A stretch of 15,172 bases of DNA from an uncultured Armatimonadota bacterium (GCA_903881535.1 CAIRTT010000643.1:1-15172); one strand, 5' to 3'; numbered from the stretch's first letter, positions 1 to 7,027 are shown. Notes: generated by a model from the letters alone, not told the origin. Translations and numbers: made by a program.

Positions 1-111
1 ATCGATGCACGTCCATCGGATGCCATCGCACTCGCGGTGCGGGCCAAGTGCCCCGTCTTTATGGCAGAGCGCGTCCTCCGGGAAGCTGGCATTGTGGAGC
101 TGGATGACTAA
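1..111 (+). CDS. Bifunctional nuclease (BFN/DUF151) family protein, C-terminal end
   Basis: The window opens inside a coding frame (frame 1) that runs 36 codons to a TAA at 109-111; the 5' part lies outside the window. The visible residues contain ARPSDAIALAVR, followed by a short segment ending in VELDD. That ARPSDAIALA block is the conserved signature near the C-terminus of the DUF151/bifunctional nuclease domain, a small domain first described as having DNase and RNase activity. The cellular role in bacteria of this kind is not settled. The stop lies 39 nt before the first glycosyltransferase gene, on the same strand, so co-transcription is possible. The family call rests on a short but distinctive motif. 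Confidence 0.75.
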   Translation: MDARPSDAIALAVRAKCPVFMAERVLREAGIVELDD

Positions 112-150
112 GCTGCCGCTGCCCGGGATAACACGCTCCAGGGTAGCATA

Positions 151-1041
151 GTGACTCCGGAAATCTCGGTCTGCATCGTCCACTGGAACACTCCGGATGA
201 CCTCCGCAGCTGCGTTAATGCCCTGTTATCCAGTATAAGCGCAGCCAATCTTGAAATCATTGTCATTGATAATGCCAGTCACGCAGGCACCATTGATGAC
301 ATCAGGAGTGCGTTCCAAGGCATCACTCTGGTCCAAAACACGACAAATGTCGGCTATGCCACAGGCTGTAACCAAGCCGCACGTATCGCAAAAGGGGAGA
401 TGTTGCTGTTCCTGAACCCCGATGCGCGTGTCGAACCAAATGCAATCGAGACACTGGTCAATTGCATCAAGACCCACCAAATGTCCCTGGCTGCGCCTCG
501 TCTAGTCTGGCCCGATGGCCGCACACAGCATGCAGTAACGGGCGTGCCGGATCCAATGGCAACGTTTCTTGAAATGTCGATGCTCGCGCGACTGTTTCCC
601 GGCCTTGACCGCTGGAAGCAGCGCTGGTTTGACTACGAACAGGAGCAGCCAGCCGTCCAACCGATGGCGAGCTGCTGGCTGGTGCCCCGTGCTGCATGGG
701 ATGCCATCGGTGAAATGGATGAGGCATTTCCTCTTTATTTCAACGATGTCGACTGGGCGCTCCGGGCAAGTCAAGCCGGCTGGCATTTTCGCTACATCCC
801 GAATGCTGTCGCTGTGCACGACCACGGCGGGACGACGCGCAGTATCAAAAAAGACGCCATTTGGGAAAGCCGGCGTGCCTTTGCATGCTTTTGGATGAAG
901 CATTACAAAGCGCATCCACTAAGACCATTGATGTCCGTGCTGCTTTGGGTCGAAGCCTGCCTGCGAACAAGACAGGTACGAACACCAGTATGGCCAGCGC
1001 GTAGCCCACTGTTTCCGACCGATAGAATAGCTTCGCAATGA
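151..1041 (+). CDS. GT2 family glycosyltransferase (WbbL/rhamnosyltransferase-like)
   Basis: A 296-residue GT-A fold glycosyltransferase that should transfer a sugar from a nucleotide-sugar to a cell-surface glycan acceptor at the inner face of the membrane. Visible family motifs are the N-terminal strand SVCIVHWN (6-13), VIDNAS (38-43), NVGYATGCNQ (66-75), the DXD-type metal and nucleotide site LNPDA (88-92), the acceptor-side FNDVDWAL near residue 197, and HDHGG near residue 224. Length is normal for the WbbL-like group. The start is GTG at 151, chosen because the first conserved strand begins five residues later; no good Shine-Dalgarno is visible. Its stop overlaps the next gene's start in ATGA, implying translational coupling. 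The sugar donor and acceptor cannot be told from sequence. No hydrophobic anchor is evident. Confidence 0.88.
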   Translation: MTPEISVCIVHWNTPDDLRSCVNALLSSISAANLEIIVIDNASHAGTIDDIRSAFQGITLVQNTTNVGYATGCNQAARIAKGEMLLFLNPDARVEPNAIETLVNCIKTHQMSLAAPRLVWPDGRTQHAVTGVPDPMATFLEMSMLARLFPGLDRWKQRWFDYEQEQPAVQPMASCWLVPRAAWDAIGEMDEAFPLYFNDVDWALRASQAGWHFRYIPNAVAVHDHGGTTRSIKKDAIWESRRAFACFWMKHYKAHPLRPLMSVLLWVEACLRTRQVRTPVWPARSPLFPTDRIASQ

Positions 1042-1955
1042 AGCAAAGCACGGTACGAGTGATCATCGTCAGCTGGAATGCCAAAGGGGACCTCCACGCC
1101 TGCCTTGCAAGTCTTCCAGCAAGCACAGCGTATCCGGAGCGTATCGAGATCGTTGTTGTGGACAATGCCAGCTCGGATGGCTCCCCTGACATGGTTCGTC
1201 GTGAATTCCCAAGTGTGGACCTTCGTGAAACGGGTGCGAATCTCGGGTTTTCCGGTGGCAACAATGCGGCTCTTGACGACAACCGCTGCGACTACGTTTT
1301 TCTGTTGAACTCAGATGCAACGCTTCCCAAAGGTGGTTTAGATACATTGCTGGCGTGGGCCGACGCGACGCCGGATGCCGGTCTTATCGGCCCAAAAGTC
1401 ATCAACCCGGATGGAACGCTGCAGTTTTCCTGTCGTCGGTGGCCAACGCCGCAGGCAGGACTCTTCCGAAATGTCTACATCGGTAAGCTGTTCCCACAGA
1501 ACCAGCCAGCAGCCGATTACCTGATGCGTGATTTTGACCACGCAGCTCCACTGGATGTCGACTGGCTCAGTGGCTGTGCGATGTTGATGCGCCGGGAATG
1601 TTTGGAACAGGTTGGCCCTCTGGATGACAAGACATTTTTCATGTACTGCGAAGACATGGACTGGAGCCTCCGTGTGCATGAGGCTGGCTGGCGGGTTGTC
1701 TACGCGCCTGTCATTTCAGTGATGCATAAAATTGGCGGATCCAGTGATCAGGTCGCTGAGCGGATGATTGTTGAGCACAGCCGGGCGATGGTGCGATTTT
1801 GGAGAAAGCACCAGAAATTTTTTGCATCCAGAACGCCTCGCTGGGTCAGCTCACTCGTTCTTCCCTGGGCCATTCTGCGTGCAAGCGTCCGCATCCTCAA
1901 ACGTGTCATTACAGGGCAGGCATTTTCAAAACGAAGGTCATCGAGCTCGGAGTAG
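1038..1955 (+). CDS. GT2 family glycosyltransferase (WbbL/rhamnosyltransferase-like), second paralogue
   Basis: A 305-residue GT2 glycosyltransferase, paralogous to its upstream neighbour. Motifs are RVIIVSWN (7-14), VDNASSDGS (41-49), NLGFSGGNN (68-76), the DXD-type LNSDA (90-94), the acceptor-site MYCEDMDW near residues 200-207, and HKIGG near 230. These place it with WbbL-type enzymes that add rhamnose or similar sugars during O-antigen or exopolysaccharide assembly; the exact sugar is unknown. The ATG at 1038 overlaps the upstream TGA, so the pair is very likely coupled and acts in sequence on one glycan. The C-terminal 40 residues are basic (RILKRVITGQ and KRR near the end), perhaps for membrane association. 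After the TAG at 1953-1955 comes the repeat-bearing spacer. Confidence 0.88.
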   Translation: MKQSTVRVIIVSWNAKGDLHACLASLPASTAYPERIEIVVVDNASSDGSPDMVRREFPSVDLRETGANLGFSGGNNAALDDNRCDYVFLLNSDATLPKGGLDTLLAWADATPDAGLIGPKVINPDGTLQFSCRRWPTPQAGLFRNVYIGKLFPQNQPAADYLMRDFDHAAPLDVDWLSGCAMLMRRECLEQVGPLDDKTFFMYCEDMDWSLRVHEAGWRVVYAPVISVMHKIGGSSDQVAERMIVEHSRAMVRFWRKHQKFFASRTPRWVSSLVLPWAILRASVRILKRVITGQAFSKRRSSSSE

Positions 1956-1961
1956 CGATTT

Positions 1962-2015
1962 ATGTCAACATCAAATCAACCAACTGACTTCATTGCTATG
2001 CAGCGCTCGGTTTAG
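1962..2015 (+). CDS. Possible 17-residue upstream ORF in the degenerate repeat
   Basis: ATG at 1962 reads MSTSNQPTDFIAMQRSV then TAG. It starts with the same four residues as the other repeat ORFs and the polymerase, then diverges. No Shine-Dalgarno is clear, and the start lies 6 nt after the stop of the upstream GT2 gene, so reinitiation is conceivable. It may simply be a remnant of a duplicated gene start. Confidence 0.2.
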   Translation: MSTSNQPTDFIAMQRSV

Positions 2016-2074
2016 CCACCTGTTAGTACGTTCAACACTGATAGACCCGTCCAAGTAAAGAGAAATACACCTCT
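1962..2074 (+). repeat. Probable degenerate first copy of the 143-bp repeat
   Basis: It begins with ATGTCAACATCA, the same 12 bases that open the three later copies. It is 113 nt long instead of 143. Beyond the first 12 bases the match is patchy but ordered: AATCAA then CC, TGCT..GC, GTTT.G..ACC, CTGAT, and TAAA.AGAAA before the next ATG. I read this as an older copy that has diverged and lost about 30 nt. The alignment was done by eye and could be partly chance outside the 12-mer. Confidence 0.45.
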
Positions 2075-2203
2075 ATGTCAACATCAGAAACACAATCAAA
2101 CCTCACCGCCAAGTTGGGACCAGTCTTATTTCTCTTGGCACCCTGTAACTCTACAAATCATGCTGCTGCTGTTTGGGTACCGCTAATGCTCATGTCTGAT
2201 TAA
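2075..2203 (+). CDS. Possible 42-residue upstream ORF A (duplicate of the polymerase N-terminus)
   Basis: ATG at 2075 opens a 42-codon frame ending TAA at 2201-2203. Residues 1-22 match the N-terminus of the downstream membrane protein (MSTSETQSNLTAKLGP, then a hydrophobic FLLA stretch). The remaining 20 residues (from PC to the final MSD) are read from duplicated leader DNA. Compared with ORF B, seven codons differ and four of those changes are silent; both frames remain open. That is compatible with some selection on the peptide but the sample is far too small to prove it. It could be a translated leader peptide, a mini-protein, or a non-functional by-product of tandem duplication. Confidence 0.3.
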   Translation: MSTSETQSNLTAKLGPVLFLLAPCNSTNHAAAVWVPLMLMSD

Positions 2204-2217
2204 AAATAAAATTCACT
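2075..2217 (+). repeat. 143-bp tandem repeat, copy A
   Basis: A full repeat unit. Its first 66 nt match the first 66 nt of the gene at 2361, and its last 77 nt form a leader-like segment ending in TAAAAATAAAATTCACT. It differs from the next unit at only a handful of positions, mostly single substitutions without indels. Spacing between successive ATGs is exactly 143 nt (2075, 2218, 2361). Confidence 0.95.
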
Positions 2218-2346
2218 ATGTCAACATCAGAAACACAATCAAACCTCACCGCAAAGCTGGGACCCGTCGTATTTCTCTTGGCGCCCTGTGCCTCTACAAA
2301 TCATGCTGCTGCTGTTTGGGTACCGCTAATGCTCGTGTCTGATTAA
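2218..2346 (+). CDS. Possible 42-residue upstream ORF B (duplicate of the polymerase N-terminus)
   Basis: A second 42-codon ORF, identical in length to ORF A, ending TAA at 2344-2346, 14 nt before the polymerase start. The product would begin MSTSETQSNLTAKLGPVVF, pass through a short hydrophobic segment, and end VPLMLVSD. The hydrophobic stretch with a following cysteine (LLAPC) resembles a lipobox only loosely, since proline at -1 is atypical. The short distance to the next ATG would allow coupling or reinitiation. The same reservations apply as for ORF A. Confidence 0.3.
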   Translation: MSTSETQSNLTAKLGPVVFLLAPCASTNHAAAVWVPLMLVSD

Positions 2347-2360
2347 AAAGAAAATTCACT
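2218..2360 (+). repeat. 143-bp tandem repeat, copy B
   Basis: The second full unit directly abuts the start codon of the real gene. Over the 66 nt shared with that gene there are only about two differences (GTC versus ATC at codon 17, and a third-base change at codon 22). The 20 nt preceding the start codons of copy B and the real gene differ at one base (T at 2207, G at 2350). The unit length is not a multiple of three, so successive copies lie in different reading frames. Confidence 0.95.
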
Positions 2361-2426
2361 ATGTCAACATCAGAAACACAATCAAACCTCACCGCAAAGC
2401 TGGGACCCATCGTATTTCTCTTGGCT
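2361..2426 (+). repeat. Partial third copy of the repeat: the 5' end of the polymerase gene
   Basis: The first 22 codons of the polymerase gene are the third occurrence of the repeat's opening part. Homology stops near TTTCTCTTGGC. Beyond this the gene encodes MLLAP where the repeats encode APC, so a 12-nt insertion or deletion may let the similarity continue a few more bases (FLLAMLLAP against FLLAP). Confidence 0.85.
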
Positions 2427-4313
2427 ATGCTCCTGGCACCACTCATCGGTGGAAACCCGGCAGGTGAGCAGTTCGGTGGAGATGCAGCATTACATGCACT
2501 TCGCTTTCTGATGTTGCTTGCGGCAACCCTTACCGGTATCCCAAGTCTGCTCAAAGGAACCTGGCCCGCCCGCGCCGCCTGGCTTGGGCTCGTCCTCTAC
2601 GGTGGCTCTGCCGTCGCATCCCTGCTCATCCACTCCAAAGGACTCACATCCCAGGTGTTCCTCTTCACGATGCTCCCCGGGACCCTTGACATCCTCACCC
2701 ACATCGCAGCCTGCCTCGTCGCCGCAGGCCTGTGGCTTGTCCCGGAACAACGCCAGCGCATCGTGGATATCATCCAGCTCGGGGCAAGCATAGCCGCAGG
2801 CAGCATCCTCCTCGAAGCGATCAGTGCCCCGGATGCTGGCCACCGCAGCGTTGGCACCTTTTTCTCACCCAACTTTGCGGCAGGCTTTATCGGAGCGGCA
2901 CTGCCATTTGTTGTTGTACAGCTGCTCGGTGCCACCGCAGCCCCGCGCCGGATCACAGCAATTATCTCTCTCGGGATGCTGGGTGCTGCCCTCGTAGCAA
3001 CCGGCTCACGTGGTGGCATCGCCCTCGGTGTCGGCGGCGTCCTTCTGACCCTGCTGGTGGCCTTCATCCGGGATGGCATCCGTGTCCCCATTAAGTGGAT
3101 TGGCATCGGACTCGGACTCTTCCTCATCAGCGCGGCCATGCAAAGCAAGACCATCCTCGCCCGAACCGCAGGTGGAAGTACGCAGGAACACTCTGGCCAG
3201 TTTAGAAGTGAGACATGGAATGGCACCATTCAAATGATTCAGGCAAGCCCCATCACTGGGCATGGACCTGGGAACTTTGCCAACATCTATGGAAAATATG
3301 CCACGGTCGAATGGACGGGGCAGGCGCATAACAGCTACTTACAGCTGGCATCCGAGTGTGGCTTCCCAGCCCTGATGGGCTTGCTCCTCATCCTAGTAGT
3401 GACGCTTGCAGGTCAAGTCAGGCTGCCCAGAAAGTCCACGGATGCTCCATTCGATGTCCTTAGCTCAGCACTTCCCGCGGTGATTATCGTCGCCGCAGCA
3501 CGCGGGCTGCTCGACTCTGAAAGTGCCATCCCCGGGAATGCACTCCTCCTCTGGGTCGCGGTTGGATGCTCCCTCGCCACCGCTGGCCGGTCACGGTTTG
3601 GCACGCCAGCCTTTGGCATCGCATCCCTTCTCGGTTTAGTGATGGCATCCGGGGCCACCGGCTGGCCACTGAATCCAACCACCGCTGCGACCGGTGGGCA
3701 TCCCGAAATTGCCGTAAACAGCGAGCCAACCGCACGGCGCTGGTATATGTTTGGCAAGGCCCTAGAGACAAAGGGTGACCTTGCAGGCAGTGTAAATGCG
3801 TATAGAAATGCTGCTGAGCGGGACCGGAACAACCAACAGGTGATCCGTGCCCTGGCGGAAGCACAGGATGCTGCGGGGGACACCGCAGGTGCATTGGCAA
3901 CATGGACGAAGCTCATCGATGTCGAAGAAGGCCTCCCTGGAAAAGTCAAGGCTATCCCGGAGATGACCGAAACCCATGCCGTGTTTGCGTATGCAAAAAT
4001 CGCCACTGCGCCTGAAACATCAAAGGATGTCAAAATAGCGAGCCTCCTAAAAGCCCTTTCGCTTACGGAGCGATATTTGAACACATCAGATGTCTACATC
4101 ACCATGGAGCTCGGCCAAACCAACGGCTCGACGTTGGAACAGAAGCTGGCGAAAGTCCGCGAGCGCCGCGCTGCGTTGAAAGTGGTTGCCCTGAAGTGTG
4201 CAGCAGATTTGATGGCTCTTGACACAAGCGGGACCAACTACGAAAAGCCTATTGAGGATGCCTTTACGGCTTACGAAGCGCGATTTGACCGCCTGGTCGG
4301 TGGCAAGCTGTAG
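2361..4313 (+). CDS. O-antigen ligase/polymerase-like membrane protein (Wzy_C/WaaL family) with C-terminal TPR region
   Basis: A 650-residue protein with two parts. Residues about 14-435 are strongly hydrophobic with roughly ten probable membrane spans. Within them lies the family signature in the large periplasmic loop: GHGPGNF near residues 300-306, then AHNSYLQLASECGFPALMG near 322-340, including the His usual in Wzy_C (PF04932) proteins. Residues about 455-560 contain TPR-like helices (RRWYMFGKALETKGDLAGSV, then a second GDTAGALATW repeat), and the tail is soluble. Such proteins polymerise or ligate lipid-linked glycans at the outer face of the inner membrane; a polymerase cannot be told from a ligase by sequence. 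Next to two GT2 enzymes it is the natural final step of that glycan pathway. The ATG at 2361 was chosen because upstream in-frame sequence belongs to the repeats; Shine-Dalgarno is weak (AAAGAAAA). Confidence 0.82.
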   Translation: MSTSETQSNLTAKLGPIVFLLAMLLAPLIGGNPAGEQFGGDAALHALRFLMLLAATLTGIPSLLKGTWPARAAWLGLVLYGGSAVASLLIHSKGLTSQVFLFTMLPGTLDILTHIAACLVAAGLWLVPEQRQRIVDIIQLGASIAAGSILLEAISAPDAGHRSVGTFFSPNFAAGFIGAALPFVVVQLLGATAAPRRITAIISLGMLGAALVATGSRGGIALGVGGVLLTLLVAFIRDGIRVPIKWIGIGLGLFLISAAMQSKTILARTAGGSTQEHSGQFRSETWNGTIQMIQASPITGHGPGNFANIYGKYATVEWTGQAHNSYLQLASECGFPALMGLLLILVVTLAGQVRLPRKSTDAPFDVLSSALPAVIIVAAARGLLDSESAIPGNALLLWVAVGCSLATAGRSRFGTPAFGIASLLGLVMASGATGWPLNPTTAATGGHPEIAVNSEPTARRWYMFGKALETKGDLAGSVNAYRNAAERDRNNQQVIRALAEAQDAAGDTAGALATWTKLIDVEEGLPGKVKAIPEMTETHAVFAYAKIATAPETSKDVKIASLLKALSLTERYLNTSDVYITMELGQTNGSTLEQKLAKVRERRAALKVVALKCAADLMALDTSGTNYEKPIEDAFTAYEARFDRLVGGKL

Positions 4314-4406
4314 GAATGACGCAATGCAGTCGCCGCAGGCGGTGTGCTAACATACTCCATCCCCAAGCGCTGCAAAGATGCATCCAAATGGAAAGAGAAT
4401 GAGCAT

Positions 4407-5231
4407 TTGAATCGACAAGATTTGGCCAATATGCTGCGCTGTCCCGAGACGGGAAACCCGCTGACAGGCTGGAACGGAACAGATACACAGGCAACCCTCC
4501 AAACGGCTTGTGGACGTACGTATCAGGTCGTGGATGGTATTCCGAACCTGCTTCCGGATGCCTTGCGCACAGCAGAGGCTCCTGAAGATGCCACCGCACG
4601 CGAAAAACGCAGTGAAATGGCGGCACGGGATGCCCAGGTGGGCAGCTACGACCAAATGATGGGCCTCAAGCTCTTCACCAGTTTCGAAGTTCCAAAGACG
4701 CTTTCGTTCCTCGACCTCCAGCCGGCACACGTGATGCTCGAGGGTGGCTGTGGGACTGGCCGGATGACACCGGCATTTGTGGATGCCTGCTCCGCCATGG
4801 TTTGTGTTGACTTTTCCCGTGAGTCGCTGAGAGTTGCGAAGACCAAGCTCAGTCCACAGCAGCTGGAGAAAGTTATCTTTGTGCAGGCAGATTTGTCGAT
4901 GCTGCCGTTGGCATCCGATGTGTTTGACCGCGTGGGTAGCTTTGGTGTCTATGAGCACATCCCGACGGTCGCGACACGTGCCGGTGCGATTGCGCACATG
5001 GCACGGGTTTGCAAAAGCAAGGCGGCGGGCGGCCGGTTTTCAATGTCTGCTTACCGCTGGGGTTTCCCACAATCGCTGTTCAGCGAACGGGAAGGTCACC
5101 ACGGCGGTGGCATCTACTTTATCCGCCTTACACAAAATCAGCTGCGGGCTGACATGGAAGCCCACTTTAAGGTAGAAGGATTCACCGAATCGTTGCTGTA
5201 TTATCACCTCGCATGGGGGCATAAGAAATAG
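4407..5231 (+). CDS. Class I SAM-dependent methyltransferase with N-terminal Trm112-like domain
   Basis: The protein has two parts. The first is a Trm112/UPF0434-like beta segment (NMLRCPETGNPL, then CGRTYQVVDGIPNLLPD) with only two of the four zinc cysteines, as in many fusions. The second is a Rossmann methyltransferase with motif I LEGGCGTGR (nt about 4737-4763), an acidic ribose-binding VCVDFS, and VQADLSMLPLASDVFD as motifs II-III. The frame is open from a GTG at 4344, giving 295 residues. I prefer the TTG at 4407 (274 residues), because GGAAAG and GAGAATGAG lie just upstream and homologous proteins normally begin close to the LRCP motif; ATG 4431 is a third possibility. The substrate is unknown; glycan or lipid-carrier modification is suggested by its position 3' of the polymerase. 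The TAG at 5229-5231 abuts the next ATG. Confidence 0.75.
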   Translation: MNRQDLANMLRCPETGNPLTGWNGTDTQATLQTACGRTYQVVDGIPNLLPDALRTAEAPEDATAREKRSEMAARDAQVGSYDQMMGLKLFTSFEVPKTLSFLDLQPAHVMLEGGCGTGRMTPAFVDACSAMVCVDFSRESLRVAKTKLSPQQLEKVIFVQADLSMLPLASDVFDRVGSFGVYEHIPTVATRAGAIAHMARVCKSKAAGGRFSMSAYRWGFPQSLFSEREGHHGGGIYFIRLTQNQLRADMEAHFKVEGFTESLLYYHLAWGHKK

Positions 5232-6365
5232 ATGAGTGGCGCATACACACCCGGACTAACCGTCAGTGCACGGACTACCATAATTAAGACACGTCGCTTG
5301 CCTCTCAAAGGTACAGTTCTCTCGACCATCGGCACATGGGTGACCCCATCCGACAAGGTGGCTAGGGCAGAGCTCCCGGGCATCATGCAGCCCATTAAGG
5401 TTGCCAGCAAGCTCGGTATCGAACCAAGCGAAGTCCCAGCGCTCCTAACCGTCAAGGTCGGTGACAAGGTCAATCGTGGCGATATTGTTGCCGTCACCAA
5501 GGGCATGTGGGGATTTTTCAAGTCAGAGTGTAAGTCGACAACAACCGGCACCGTTGAGCTCATCTCGAACATCACTGGAAATGTGGGCATTCGAGAAGCG
5601 GCAACTCCGATTGAAGTGGATGCGTATATCCCAGGGAAAATCATCGAAGTCCTCGAATGCGAAGGCGTTGTCATCGAAGCCCATGGCGCGCTCATTCAGG
5701 GAATTTTCGGTATCGGCGGTGAGCGCCGTGGCCAGATCATGATGATTACCGCCGGGCCGGATGACCCCATCACCGCAGATATGATTACTGCCGCACATGC
5801 GGGCAAGATTATTGTAGGTGGTTCAAACCTGAGCGGGGATGCGCTGCGAAAAGCACATGAGCTTGGCGTTACCGGCATTGTCGTAGGCGGCATCATCGAC
5901 AAAGACCTTATCGATTACCTCGGCTACGACATCGGCGTCGCAATCACTGGACATGAAGACATCCCGCTCTCGCTTGTGCTAACAGAAGGCTTTGGCACGA
6001 TTGCGATGGCGGGTCGGACCTTCAGCTTGCTCAAATCGCTCACCGGCAAAACAGCAAGTATCTGTGGTGCAACACAAATCCGTGCAGGCGTTATCCGCCC
6101 AGAAGTCATCGTCGCAGATGACACTGAAAATGCAGGCGGCAACGCTGCCGATGAAGTTGTCCCAAGCTTTTCACTCGAGCCTGGCACGAACATTCGTATC
6201 ATCCGGGAGCCCTACTTTGGACTTCTGGCCACGGTCACCGCACTTCCACATCACCTCGTCGTTGTTGGTTCCGGAGCCGAAGTCCGGGTCCTTGAGGCGA
6301 AGCTCAACACCACAGGTGAAATCGTAACGGTTCCCCGCGCAAATGTTGAGATTGTTGCTGGTTGA
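5232..6365 (+). CDS. Conserved protein with barrel-sandwich (lipoyl/RnfC-like) and C-terminal KOW-like segments, function unknown
   Basis: A 377-residue soluble protein with no signal peptide or membrane span. Residues about 60-140 look like a barrel-sandwich hybrid fold of the biotinyl/lipoyl or RnfC N-terminal kind (PEVPALLTVKVGDKVNRGDI-type turn, then a GTVELIS strand and a second IPGKIIEV strand). The middle, about 160-300, is rich in small residues and strands (GIFGIGGERRG, GKIIVGGSNLSGD, GVTGIVVGGI). The last 60 residues read like a KOW/SH3 barrel (IREPYFGLLATV, then VGSGAEVRVLE and VTVPRANVEIV), as in NusG- or ribosomal-type proteins. I know of similar unnamed proteins in several phyla but cannot assign a reaction. 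The ATG abuts the methyltransferase stop with no gap, so translation is probably coupled. Confidence 0.6.
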   Translation: MSGAYTPGLTVSARTTIIKTRRLPLKGTVLSTIGTWVTPSDKVARAELPGIMQPIKVASKLGIEPSEVPALLTVKVGDKVNRGDIVAVTKGMWGFFKSECKSTTTGTVELISNITGNVGIREAATPIEVDAYIPGKIIEVLECEGVVIEAHGALIQGIFGIGGERRGQIMMITAGPDDPITADMITAAHAGKIIVGGSNLSGDALRKAHELGVTGIVVGGIIDKDLIDYLGYDIGVAITGHEDIPLSLVLTEGFGTIAMAGRTFSLLKSLTGKTASICGATQIRAGVIRPEVIVADDTENAGGNAADEVVPSFSLEPGTNIRIIREPYFGLLATVTALPHHLVVVGSGAEVRVLEAKLNTTGEIVTVPRANVEIVAG

Positions 6366-6389
6366 CAAGTCAGAATGACAGGGTAGGCT
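6362..6389 (+). promoter_or_regulatory. Sigma-70-type promoter for the small membrane protein gene
   Basis: A perfect TTGACA (6362-6367) is followed after 16 nt by TAGGCT (6384-6389), a good -10 match. Transcription would start near 6396, leaving an untranslated leader of about 20 nt before ATG 6417. The -35 box overlaps the TGA stop of the preceding gene. Confidence 0.6.
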
Positions 6390-6416
6390 GATAGCGAAGG
6401 TTAACCGTTAGGTCCT

Positions 6417-7013
6417 ATGTACATTCATCGTCAATTTGGCTGGTTCACTGTGTTTGCTCTGACTGCGATGGCAGTGTGGTTTGCATTTGTCGCTGCGCTT
6501 TCTCCGGGCGATAGAGGCGAATTTCAGAGCATTTTCCTGATGATTGCTGCATTGCAGCTGGCGTTCTATCAGCTCACAACCATTGTCACGGAGTCGACCT
6601 TGACCGTGCGTTACGGCATTGGCTTGCTTGCCTTCCGTTTCCCACTGAGTGAAATCACCCAGATCACAGAGCGCAGCGTGCCGTGGTACGCGGGCTACGG
6701 CATCCGCTGGGTTGGGGATGCATGGTTGTTCAATGTCAGCGGCAACGATGCCATCGAGGTTACGTTTGCCAGTGGGCGTAAGGTTTGGGTCGGCACGGAT
6801 GACCCGGATGGCCTTGCGGCAATCCTCCGTCTGCGCATGGACGAGCTGCGTAGAAATGCGGTCGACGTGGATAACGATGTGGCATCTCAAACGGATGACA
6901 CAGCAGAACCGCTCGATCCGGAACCTGACGAGACCACAAACACCGATGTTAACGATGACAGCGTCTCGCCAGATGTTTCGGCGGATGTAGAGTCTCCAAC
7001 CGACTCTAAGTAG
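6417..7013 (+). CDS. Small membrane protein with PH-like domain and acidic C-terminal tail
   Basis: A 198-residue protein. Two hydrophobic segments (about residues 9-28 and 37-56) form an N-terminal hairpin in the membrane. Residues about 60-145 have the strand pattern of a bacterial PH-like (bPH) domain: TLTVRYGIGLLAFRFPLSEITQI, then DAWLFNVSGNDAIEVTFASGRKVWVGTDDPDGL, closing with a helix AAILRLRMDEL. The last 50 residues are an Asp/Glu/Thr/Ser-rich, low-complexity, presumably disordered tail. Proteins of this layout are common but uncharacterised; scaffolding or membrane sensing is a guess. It has its own promoter and terminator, so it is probably a single-gene unit. The ATG at 6417 is the only suitable start before the first span; no clear Shine-Dalgarno precedes it. 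Confidence 0.65.
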   Translation: MYIHRQFGWFTVFALTAMAVWFAFVAALSPGDRGEFQSIFLMIAALQLAFYQLTTIVTESTLTVRYGIGLLAFRFPLSEITQITERSVPWYAGYGIRWVGDAWLFNVSGNDAIEVTFASGRKVWVGTDDPDGLAAILRLRMDELRRNAVDVDNDVASQTDDTAEPLDPEPDETTNTDVNDDSVSPDVSADVESPTDSK

Positions 7014-7027
7014 TCGATAAATAAACT

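Larger units (their letters stand above)
1956..2360. other. 405-nt spacer made of tandem duplications of the 5' end of the downstream polymerase gene
   Basis: This stretch separates the GT2 pair from the O-antigen ligase-like gene and contains no ordinary long gene. It holds one diverged and two near-identical copies of a unit that starts with the same bases as the downstream gene, listed separately. It is visibly richer in A and T than its surroundings, with runs such as TAAAAATAAAATTCACT just before the start codons at 2218 and 2361. It also lacks the GGATG/CATCC pentamer that is common elsewhere in the window. It probably contains the promoter and leader of the polymerase gene, but I cannot point to a convincing -35/-10 pair. 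Confidence 0.8.

Noticed and set aside
1768..2058. A 96-codon frame crossing the end of the second GT2 gene into the repeat spacer
   Set aside because: It starts inside the GT2 coding sequence in another frame, shows no domain, and ends within the degenerate repeat.
2173..2212. A sigma-70 promoter inside the repeat (TTGGGT with TAAAAT)
   Set aside because: The spacing between the boxes is about 28 nt, too long, and the -10-like TAAAAT becomes GAAAAT in the copy next to the real gene.
1956..2360. CRISPR array or insertion-sequence remnant in the repeat spacer
   Set aside because: The units are direct 143-bp duplications of a neighbouring gene start with no spacers, terminal inverted repeats, target-site duplications or transposase fragments.
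2597..3229. A 210-codon minus-strand frame within the polymerase gene
   Set aside because: It is a shadow of the hydrophobic membrane-protein coding strand, rich in Arg, Pro and Met, with no family resemblance.
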